This document shows, piece after piece, positions 57,527 through 64,000 of a DNA stretch of 64,000 nucleotides. Source of the DNA: Proteus mirabilis ATCC 29906 (GTDB taxonomy: Bacteria > Pseudomonadota > Gammaproteobacteria > Enterobacterales > Enterobacteriaceae). Location of the stretch: positions 260,757 through 324,756 of the forward strand of contig NZ_GG668576.1 in the NCBI RefSeq assembly GCF_000160755.1, in the 5' to 3' direction. The first letter of the stretch is position 1; every line of letters starts with the position of its first letter. The notes below the pieces were generated by a model, which saw only the letters and a list, made by a program, of their open reading frames with translations, had not been told where the DNA came from and did no database searches. Made by a program: the position numbers and the translations under genes.

Positions 57527-58927
57527 ATGTCATTTACTAAATCAATACTTGCACTCGCTGTTATGGCGGTTTCTTTTACTAGTCACGCAGCCAAACAGGC
57601 TGATTTAATGATTGTCGATGGCACAGTGTTAACAATGGACGCACAAAATCAGGTTATCGAACAAGGAACGGTTGTTGTAAAAGAAAATAAAATTATCGCC
57701 GTTGGGGGGCCTGAGTTAACACAAGAATACCAAGCCAACAAAGTGTTAGATGTGGATGGTGATATCGTGATGCCAGGATTAATTAATACCCACACACATG
57801 CATCAATGACGGTTTTTCGCTCTTTAGCTGATGACGTGCCAGACCGATTACATCGCTATATTTTCCCTTTAGAAAATAAAATGGTGTCTCGCGATATGGT
57901 TCGCGTGGGAGCAAACCTCGCCAATGTTGAAATGGTAAAAGGGGGAGTAACTACCTATGTTGATATGTATTATTTTGAAGATGAAGTCGCTAAAACGGTT
58001 GATAAGATGGGAAATAGAGCCATCTTAGGTGAATCAGTGATTAATTTTCCGGTGGCTGATGCACAAACTCCTGAAGAAGGCATTCAATATGCTGTCAATT
58101 TTATTAATGAATATAAAGATCACCCGCGCATTATTCCTGCCTTTGCACCTCATGCACCTTATACCAATACCACAGAGAACCTGCAAAAAATTGCTAAACT
58201 CTCGGTAGAGCTTGATGCCCCTGTGATGATCCATTTAGCAGAAACCGATAGAGAGAAAGAAGAAATTGCAAAACGAACCGATGGTAAAAGCCCAGTTCAA
58301 TATATGGCAGATATTGGCGCTTTAAATAATAAAGTCATTGCCGCTCATGCGATTATGGTTGATGAGCAAGATATTGATTTATTAAAAAAATATGATGTAG
58401 GTGTAGCTCATAATATTAGTGCTAATACCAAATCAGCCAAAGGTGTTTCGCCCGTTGTTGCCATGCTAGAAAAAGGTGTTCGTGTTGGTTTAGGGACTGA
58501 CGGGCCAATGTCGAGCAATACACTCACAACGATGAATGAGTTAAATTTAGTAGGCAAAATTCATAAATTAGAGAATAAAGATCGCGCCGCAATGCCACCA
58601 TTAACCGTCGTTGAAATGGCAACAATAGGCTCAGCCAAGGCATTACATATGGAAGATAAATTAGGCTCTTTAGAATCGGGAAAACTTGCTGATATTATTG
58701 TTGTTGATACTAAAGCACCTAATATGGTGCCTATGTATAGCCCATATGCAGCATTAGTTTATGGTGCGAATGGAAGTAATGTTCGTCATACCATTGTAGA
58801 TGGTAAAATTTTGATGGAAGATCGCCAACTGTTAACCGTAGATGAACAAGCGATTATCAGTGAAGCTCAAAATTTTGCGAATAAAGTACGCCAAACCGTT
58901 GTTGATAGTGGTGAAGTTGTTAAATAG
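57527..58927 (+). CDS. Exported amidohydrolase, MTA/SAH-deaminase-like
   Basis: A metal-dependent hydrolase of the amidohydrolase superfamily, 466 residues. Metal ligands are visible: HTHAS (after GLINT), HLAETD, HAIMV and the Asp in GTDGPMSSN. Overall it resembles 5'-methylthioadenosine/S-adenosylhomocysteine deaminase and chlorohydrolases. Unlike those, it has a clear Sec signal peptide (MSFTKSILALAVMAVSFTSHAA). The frame opens at 57497, but ATG 57527 has GAGAGGT just upstream and starts the signal peptide. It should act in the periplasm. The substrate is unknown. Confidence 0.87.
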   Translation: MSFTKSILALAVMAVSFTSHAAKQADLMIVDGTVLTMDAQNQVIEQGTVVVKENKIIAVGGPELTQEYQANKVLDVDGDIVMPGLINTHTHASMTVFRSLADDVPDRLHRYIFPLENKMVSRDMVRVGANLANVEMVKGGVTTYVDMYYFEDEVAKTVDKMGNRAILGESVINFPVADAQTPEEGIQYAVNFINEYKDHPRIIPAFAPHAPYTNTTENLQKIAKLSVELDAPVMIHLAETDREKEEIAKRTDGKSPVQYMADIGALNNKVIAAHAIMVDEQDIDLLKKYDVGVAHNISANTKSAKGVSPVVAMLEKGVRVGLGTDGPMSSNTLTTMNELNLVGKIHKLENKDRAAMPPLTVVEMATIGSAKALHMEDKLGSLESGKLADIIVVDTKAPNMVPMYSPYAALVYGANGSNVRHTIVDGKILMEDRQLLTVDEQAIISEAQNFANKVRQTVVDSGEVVK

Positions 58928-58957
58928 ATTGTAGTAATATAGCGTTAATAAGTTTAT

Positions 58958-58990
58958 AAAAGGTGATTTGATATCAAATCACCTTTTTTA
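58958..58990. terminator. Terminator, perfect 30-base palindrome
   Basis: 58958-58987 is perfectly self-complementary, from AAAAGGTGATTTGA through TATC-type centre to TCAAATCACCTTTT, with a T-run to 58989. It lies between the convergent amidohydrolase and LysR genes. Confidence 0.88.
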
Positions 58991-59000
58991 TTTTAAACTA

Positions 59001-59972
59001 TCAGATATCGGAGGTTTGTTGGTTAATACTTTTTCTTATTGTATTTCTTAGCCATATAATTTTTGTATTATGGCTATTACGCTTATGCCATAATAAAACA
59101 AAAGGTAGATGAAGCTGGTCTAAAAACACAGGGGGGAGAGGGATAGGTAATGTTACAATATCAGGAAAATGTGTTTTCACATAATAACGACAATATCCTG
59201 GTGCACAAGTAATTAATTGATGGTCAGGTTGAGATATCATAAAAAGAGATTGCTCAAAAGAAGTATAAGTAATTGCTATCTGACGACTTTTGTTCATTTC
59301 TTTTAAGATATTATCCAAAGCCCAATGACTTTGTTTGTCATATTCTGTACTCACCTGAGAAAACGATAAAAAATTATTAAGATCCCACTTCATTTTCATT
59401 AACGGATGATTTTTGTGTAGATAAACGAGTGGGATATCATCAAATAATATTTCATAATCAATCACATCAGGAAGTAGCTCTAGTAACTCTTTTGAGCGTG
59501 AATAGTATTCTCGTCCAACAAGCCCAATATCAACTTCTCCATCAATAATATTAGAAAGGGAATTATATTCCCAATTTTTTATCTGAAGTGTGGATTTTGG
59601 GTAATGAGATAATATTTGTTGTGGTAAAGAAGGTAACATGACCTGATGTAACGGTGTTTCTAAAACTAAATTAAATTTAAGTCCAACAGGAACTTCTGTA
59701 TTACGTTTATTGGCTATATGGTGGCTAATATTAATAAAATCAGATAAAGAATCTTCAATACTTAACGATAATGGTGTTGGGATCAACCCTTGTGGACTAC
59801 GGATAAAAAGAGGATCATCAAACCATATCCTTAATTTGGCTAATGCTTTACTCACAGCAGAAGGAGAAATGGATAACCACTTAGCGGCCAAGGTGACACT
59901 GCGCTCCTGTAAAAGAATTTGAAATATGACTAACAAATTCAAATCAATTCTATGTAATGGTTTGTTAGACAT
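59001..59972 (-). CDS. LysR-family transcriptional regulator
   Basis: A 323-residue regulator. The start LHRIDLNLLVIFQILLQERSVTLAA, then SISPSAVSKALAKLR, is of the LeuO/NodD-like LysR type, with a two-lobed C-terminal domain. It is the second gene of an mdtL-lysR pair: its start at 59972 overlaps the mdtL stop at 59965 by 8 bases, so it is translated from the exporter transcript. Control of the pair by this regulator is plausible. If mdtL is broken, expression of this gene may also be affected. Confidence 0.86.
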   Translation of the reverse strand: MSNKPLHRIDLNLLVIFQILLQERSVTLAAKWLSISPSAVSKALAKLRIWFDDPLFIRSPQGLIPTPLSLSIEDSLSDFINISHHIANKRNTEVPVGLKFNLVLETPLHQVMLPSLPQQILSHYPKSTLQIKNWEYNSLSNIIDGEVDIGLVGREYYSRSKELLELLPDVIDYEILFDDIPLVYLHKNHPLMKMKWDLNNFLSFSQVSTEYDKQSHWALDNILKEMNKSRQIAITYTSFEQSLFMISQPDHQLITCAPGYCRYYVKTHFPDIVTLPIPLPPVFLDQLHLPFVLLWHKRNSHNTKIIWLRNTIRKSINQQTSDI

Positions 59973-61113
59973 TATATTTAACCTTTTTTTGTTCTGTGAA
60001 CCGAGGAAAGCATAGAAAAAGAGTACCTACAATACAACTGATAAATAAAATAACCACCAACATATTTATTGAGGATACTTCAATCCACCCCATTACCCAA
60101 ATATAAAGTGAAGAAAAACTTAATTGTGAAATACCCAGCACAGAGCTCGCAACGCCGGCTCGTTGGCTAAATGGAGAAAGTGCTTGGCTCATAATAATCC
60201 CAAATAATAACGCAAATCCTGAGCCGCATAATGCAAAGGTAATAAAAAACCAACGCATTTCACTCTTTTTCCCTATAAAAAGGAAAATAATACCTATTCC
60301 AAAACATATAAACCCTACTGATAAAATATGCTTATAGCGGTATTTCATTAATATTTTTGGCATTAAAAAAGAAATGGTCATACTTATCATTGCTAATGAT
60401 GTCATTAATATTGAATACTCTCCTGTTGAATAATTCATTTGTTGCATCACTACAATAGGGGAAATATTGACATAAGTAAGAATAACGGCCATTCCTAAGC
60501 AGGAAATAAGTAAACGACTTAAAAAATAGCGAGTGAAAAAAGAGTCTGTTGTTGGTTTTATTACAGATAGATTTACTTTTTTATTTTTAATTTCTTTTTT
60601 ATGGTAAGTCTCTTTTATCCCCAAAAAACAAAAGATAAAAACCAATAGGGAATAAGCCCCCATAAGATAGAACATCATTGACCATTCGCAATATAATAAA
60701 ATAATAAAGCCTAGAACGGGAGCTAATACCGGAATAATACAAGTAATACCATTTATCATAGAAAGTACTTTAGCACGTTGTTGTTCTGTTAATGTATCTC
60801 TTAATATCGCAAAAGTAACAACGTAACAAAAACCTGACCCACTACCTTGAAAAAATCGTGAAATCAAGAACTGTTTTTCCGTTATCGAAAGCCCAGCACT
60901 TAATGACGCTAAGAAAAAAATCAGAGTACCAAATAAAATAACAGGCTTACGACCTAAATTGTCACTGCACCATCCAGCAATTAACATGGATGGCACCATT
61001 CCCATCAAATAAATTGAAAATGCATGGTGCAATGTCACTTCAGAAGCATTTAAATCGCTAGCAATTGCTGTTAATCCAGTTAAGTATAGATCAACACCAA
61101 GAGGATAAATCAA
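59965..61113 (-). CDS. mdtL: Bcr/CflA-type MFS drug exporter, MdtL-like, apparent frameshift at its 5' end
   Basis: The open frame codes for 382 residues with MFS helices 2-12 and parts of 1: IYPLGVDLYLTGL, GWCSDNLGRKPVI (motif A) and RDTLTEQQRAKVLSMINGITCIIPVLAPVLGF, very close to E. coli MdtL. The frame begins only at a TTG (61113). Upstream, ATG at 61150 starts MTKYVIFSFFL in another frame, exactly the missing start of MdtL (MSRFLICSFAL). One extra base near 61113-61118, after a run of nine T on the minus strand, separates the two. Without it the protein would be full length (about 391-394). Real pseudogene or sequence error; a short product from the TTG would lack half of helix 1. Confidence 0.82.
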   Translation of the reverse strand: MIYPLGVDLYLTGLTAIASDLNASEVTLHHAFSIYLMGMVPSMLIAGWCSDNLGRKPVILFGTLIFFLASLSAGLSITEKQFLISRFFQGSGSGFCYVVTFAILRDTLTEQQRAKVLSMINGITCIIPVLAPVLGFIILLYCEWSMMFYLMGAYSLLVFIFCFLGIKETYHKKEIKNKKVNLSVIKPTTDSFFTRYFLSRLLISCLGMAVILTYVNISPIVVMQQMNYSTGEYSILMTSLAMISMTISFLMPKILMKYRYKHILSVGFICFGIGIIFLFIGKKSEMRWFFITFALCGSGFALLFGIIMSQALSPFSQRAGVASSVLGISQLSFSSLYIWVMGWIEVSSINMLVVILFISCIVGTLFLCFPRFTEQKKVKYNV

Positions 61114-61221
61114 TAACTAAAAAAAAACTAAAAATAACATATTTAGTCATAAACCACCTCGTTTTAGAAAGTGGCATTCTAGTAACTAAAAAAAATAAAA
61201 CCTAATGATAAAAGAGCAATC

Positions 61222-61246
61222 GCTTATTTCCATAATGGAAATAAGC
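61222..61246 (-). terminator. Perfect hairpin downstream of the serine hydrolase gene
   Basis: GCTTATTTCCAT (61222-61233) and ATGGAAATAAGC (61235-61246) pair perfectly around one base. It lies just past the stop of the hydrolase gene (minus strand) and ahead of mdtL. Confidence 0.6.
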
Positions 61247-61317
61247 ATGCTTTTAGTTTTTATATCCTTTATTTTCTACTTATCTTTAGGGATATATACT
61301 AAAATTCGATTTATTTT

Positions 61318-62370
61318 TTATCCTATTTTCTTGCATGCTTGTATTAAAATTTTAGCAACTTCAATTGCTATTACATCAGCATTATATTCTTCACGATTAG
61401 ATAAAACGGCGATAGTAAGCCTTAAATGAGGCAAACGCATAAAATAGGTTGCGGTTCCCATCCAGCTACCTCCATGCTCAAAGCTTAATTCACCTAATGT
61501 ATTATTAATAAATAATCCAAAACCATAAGCTTCATAATCAATAACTAATTGGCCTTCTCGTGTTAAGGGAGAAAAGGCCTGCGTCATTTTTCTGATAACT
61601 TCTGAGCCACCGACTTTAGCTGTACGAAAGTTTTCACCCCATTTCATCAAATCACTTGCACTCGAATGTATTGCACCATCACCAGTTTGAGTCCAAGGAC
61701 TTTCTGACAATTGATAATTACCTTGCTTATCTTTGGCATAACCAGAAACAATGGGGTTTATTGTGGGATATTCTTCGACAATAAAAGTATTGTTCATTTT
61801 TAATGGTGTAAAAATTTTCTCTTCGGCAAAAACAGAAAAAGGTTTTTGGCTAACTCGTTCAATGATTTGAGACAGTAAAAAGTATCCAGTATTGTTATAT
61901 TCAAATTTTTGCCCAATCGGGTAATACGTTTTTGTTTGTCTTACAACATCAGCGAAACTTTCAGCAGGAGTCAACGGCATTTGATAAGTTATACCGCGCT
62001 CGAATGCTAGCTCCATATAGTCGATTAACCCACTGGTATGATATATCAATTCATAAAGACTAATTTCCTTAGCATAATCTCCTAATTCTGGTAAATAGGT
62101 AAGTACTGATTCATCAAGCGATAATTTACCTTCTTGAGCCAAGAGAAATATAGAAAAAGCCGTAAACTGTTTAGATACTGATGCTAAATTAAATATGCTG
62201 TTTTCATCAATTTTTTGTTTTTGGCTAATATCTGCTAGCCCTTTTTCAGCTTGATATATTAATCCATTATCAAAACGGGCCATAATGATGGCTCCAGGCT
62301 CATCATTTAAAATGGGATTAAGTAATTGTCTTATTTTATTTTCAATATAGTGATTGTCTATGTTTTTCAT
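61318..62370 (-). CDS. Serine hydrolase of the class C beta-lactamase/penicillin-binding fold
   Basis: A 350-residue hydrolase with the three active-site motifs: Ser64-Val-Ser-Lys67 (SxxK), Tyr158-Asn-Asn160 (YxN) and His299-Gly-Gly301 (HxG in place of KTG). HxG points to the esterase/D-aminopeptidase-like branch rather than a true AmpC beta-lactamase. There is no signal peptide: the product starts MKNIDNHYIENKIRQ, so it is probably cytoplasmic, also unlike AmpC. It is a single gene. The substrate is unknown; resistance to beta-lactams should not be assumed. Confidence 0.85.
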   Translation of the reverse strand: MKNIDNHYIENKIRQLLNPILNDEPGAIIMARFDNGLIYQAEKGLADISQKQKIDENSIFNLASVSKQFTAFSIFLLAQEGKLSLDESVLTYLPELGDYAKEISLYELIYHTSGLIDYMELAFERGITYQMPLTPAESFADVVRQTKTYYPIGQKFEYNNTGYFLLSQIIERVSQKPFSVFAEEKIFTPLKMNNTFIVEEYPTINPIVSGYAKDKQGNYQLSESPWTQTGDGAIHSSASDLMKWGENFRTAKVGGSEVIRKMTQAFSPLTREGQLVIDYEAYGFGLFINNTLGELSFEHGGSWMGTATYFMRLPHLRLTIAVLSNREEYNADVIAIEVAKILIQACKKIG

Positions 62371-62752
62371 CGTACTACTCTTAATATCGCTGGAGATATC
62401 GCATCCTCATTATTGAAATGTATTATCAGCCATTTAAAAAGGAGAAAATTAAGAAAAGCTTATATAGCACAATAAGATCCATTTTATATTATTGTCAAAA
62501 TATAAAGTGTATTTTTACTATTACTCATTTAAAGATATCAAATTTTACATGCAGATTTATAAGGGGTAGGGAGAGTGTATATTTTTCTTGAGCTTTCTTT
62601 AGCAGTGCTTTTTTCTTTGGATTGATAATAATTTTAGGATTATGGTTATATGCTAAGCAGAAAAAACAGCTCTTTTAGTCAGCATAATAAAAATAATAAT
62701 TAACCCCCAATATCTATTGGGGGCTTTATTTTAGTACAGAAAATCTAGGGAG
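62371..62752. other. Non-coding region between the serine hydrolase and selU genes
   Basis: About 380 AT-rich bases, with the terminator at 62704. A plus-strand frame (about 62610-62680) would encode a short hydrophobic peptide ending AKQKKQLF, but it lacks an ATG start and a ribosome site. Confidence 0.5.
62704..62724. terminator. Bidirectional terminator after selU
   Basis: CCCCCAATA (62704-62712) and TATTGGGGG (62715-62723) are perfectly complementary. A T-rich tract follows on either strand. Confidence 0.85.
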
Positions 62753-63841
62753 TTAATGGTTAGCAAACCATTGTTCAACTTCTTCATAGCTACCCGTATA
62801 GATAATTTTATCTTGTTTTTTACTTAACTGGTAACGATACATAGGATCGTAATATTCTTTTAGTAAAGGCGATAACCATGAAAAATGCACTTCTGTATTC
62901 GCACTTATTTTTTGTGCGGCTAAAGCATTATCAAGTAATTGAGTTAACTCCGCGGCTCTTTGAGCACCTAATCGACGTCGAATAGCATACAATCCATGAT
63001 GCAAATAATCACTGTATTCTTGCCAACCTTTTTCTTCACCATACGCTTCAATAAAGTCATGAGTCATACGATCAAAATATTCTTCTTTGAGTCTTGCCAT
63101 ACGCCGCTCAAATGGATCATCCACCACAACCAAATGGGCTGTTGCCATTTGTATACGCAAACTTTCCGGTAAACCATTAGCACCTATAGCACGGCCTTCG
63201 TCTTCGAGTACCCAGCGCGAATGATAAGGGGATTTTTTTAACATATCGACAGCAAGGTAGTTTTCGAAAGTCGCTTGAGCAAACTGAGCCTCAATAGTGC
63301 GACCAAATGAGGAGCCTCGATGATGAGCGAATCCTTCTAAATCAATTCCCTCTGGTAAAGAGCGTACTAAGGTTGTTTTACCATTACCTGTACAACCACC
63401 AATTAAGATAATAGGGCGTTGTACTAGCTCATTGGTCATTTCGATCGTCGCTTGTCTTAACGCTTTATATCCACCTTCAATTAAAGGATAATCGATGCCT
63501 ATTTCAGCTAACCATTTTTGAACAATGTGTGAACGCATACCGCCACGAGCACAGCAAATAAATCCGGAAGGAAAACGCTCGCAAGCCTCGCGCCAAGCAG
63601 CAACACGATGTGCTTTTATCTCGCCTTTAACTAATTGATGCCCCAACTCTACCGCTTTTTGAGAGCCATGTTGTTTGTAGCAAGTCCCTACAGCCGCACG
63701 CTCTTCATTATTCATTAAAGGTAGATTTATTGCGTTGGGCATCGCTCCTTGATTGAATTCTATTGGCGCACGAACATCAATAATTGGTGTTTCCTTAGCA
63801 AGGAGTTGGCGTATATTTTGAGCAGAAAGCGTTGATTCCAT
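62753..63841 (-). CDS. selU: tRNA 2-selenouridine synthase
   Basis: Replaces sulfur by selenium in 2-thiouridine of the tRNA wobble position, through a geranylated intermediate. It has an N-terminal rhodanese domain with catalytic Cys97 in [11 protein letters not shown] and a P-loop domain with [10 protein letters not shown] (148-157). The frame opens at 63910, but ATG 63841 gives [10 protein letters not shown] and 362 residues, matching E. coli SelU/YbbB (364). It requires selenophosphate from SelD, which is not in the window. It is a single gene with its own terminator. Confidence 0.94.
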   Translation of the reverse strand: MESTLSAQNIRQLLAKETPIIDVRAPIEFNQGAMPNAINLPLMNNEERAAVGTCYKQHGSQKAVELGHQLVKGEIKAHRVAAWREACERFPSGFICCARGGMRSHIVQKWLAEIGIDYPLIEGGYKALRQATIEMTNELVQRPIILIGGCTGNGKTTLVRSLPEGIDLEGFAHHRGSSFGRTIEAQFAQATFENYLAVDMLKKSPYHSRWVLEDEGRAIGANGLPESLRIQMATAHLVVVDDPFERRMARLKEEYFDRMTHDFIEAYGEEKGWQEYSDYLHHGLYAIRRRLGAQRAAELTQLLDNALAAQKISANTEVHFSWLSPLLKEYYDPMYRYQLSKKQDKIIYTGSYEEVEQWFANH

Positions 63842-64000
63842 AATAAAAACTATAATATCTAAACAGGCAGAAAGATTGTCTACTATACTCTTAAAATTAC
63901 CTAATAGCACACACAGAGCATGTTTTTGTGAGTAATAAAATCAAACTCTATTTAACCAGCACTGCGGCATTATTTTGAAAAGCGTATTTAAAATAAAGAA

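Noticed and set aside
61205-61429. Plus-strand 74-codon hydrophobic ORF
   Set aside because: Overlaps the 3' end of the serine hydrolase gene and a perfect hairpin; hydrophobicity follows from AT-rich sequence; no ribosome site.
61318-62370. Reading the serine hydrolase as an AmpC beta-lactamase
   Set aside because: No signal peptide, and HGG in place of KTG; it fits the wider esterase/peptidase group better.
62610-62680. Possible small membrane peptide ending AKQKKQLF
   Set aside because: A stop precedes it in frame, no ATG or GTG start is available, and no ribosome site is present.
63911-64000. Possible start of a plus-strand gene at a GTG near 63929
   Set aside because: The frame stops after about 16 codons; nothing further can be said before the window ends.
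1-64000. CRISPR arrays, tRNA or rRNA genes, insertion sequences, prophage
   Set aside because: Looked for while reading; no regularly spaced repeats, cloverleaf genes, transposase or phage structural genes were seen.

Overview
The window looks like chromosome of a Proteus/Providencia-type enterobacterium (Morganellaceae). It is AT-rich throughout, and most products align by memory with Escherichia coli proteins (Amn, YhiI-RbbA-YhhJ, KdpFABCDE, DmsABCD, LeuE, DdlA, YdeE, YbiT, YaiI, SelU), but in a different gene order and with many short accessory insertions. No rRNA, tRNA, CRISPR array or insertion sequence was recognised.

Layout. 1-3.2 kb: the 3' part of a very AT-rich unknown gene, AMP nucleosidase, and an orphan tyrosine recombinase. 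3.5-10.3 kb: an exported plant-type asparaginase diverging from the yhiI-rbbA-yhhJ ABC exporter operon. 10.3-18.2 kb: a complete kdpFABCDE potassium-uptake operon on the minus strand, including the 27-residue KdpF and a recognisable KdpE operator. 18.4-19.5 kb: an exported ankyrin protein coupled to a guanine-deaminase-like enzyme. 19.6-24.3 kb: dmsABC-dmsD dimethyl sulfoxide reductase. 25-31.9 kb: one plus-strand catabolic operon encoding a DeoR-PfkB fusion regulator, a three-part tricarboxylate-type transporter, DhaK- and DhaL-like kinase subunits and a DapA-family aldolase. 32-33.4 kb: serine/threonine dehydratase with RidA.

33.7-43.9 kb is a mixed region: acetyltransferase, LeuE exporter, FMN-binding protein, two adjacent alkylation-repair genes (AlkA-like, Ada-like), YqfB, an ABC-F protein behind a probable leader-peptide attenuator, DdlA, a VOC protein and two small exported proteins. 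44-53.6 kb: a frameshifted MetQ-like lipoprotein, a Cys/Met PLP enzyme, an acetyltransferase, an AraC regulator, YdeE, a divergent stand-alone accA, a LysR regulator, and a DHA2 drug exporter divergent from a TetR regulator with a palindromic operator between them. 54-64 kb: a probable type III secretion effector with a Salmonella SifA/SopD2-type N-terminus, YbiT, YaiI, an exported amidohydrolase, an mdtL-lysR pair with an apparent 5' frameshift, a class C beta-lactamase-fold hydrolase, and SelU.

The most interesting items are: (1) the effector-like gene at 54028-55032 with a WEKIKDWF translocation motif; (2) the ABC-F gene whose start is closed by a hairpin and which follows a 27-codon leader ORF; (3) the 25-32 kb catabolic operon with a regulator whose kinase domain has lost key residues; (4) the extra accA with changes in the otherwise conserved GEGGSGG loop. 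All family assignments were made by reading the sequence; no database search was run.
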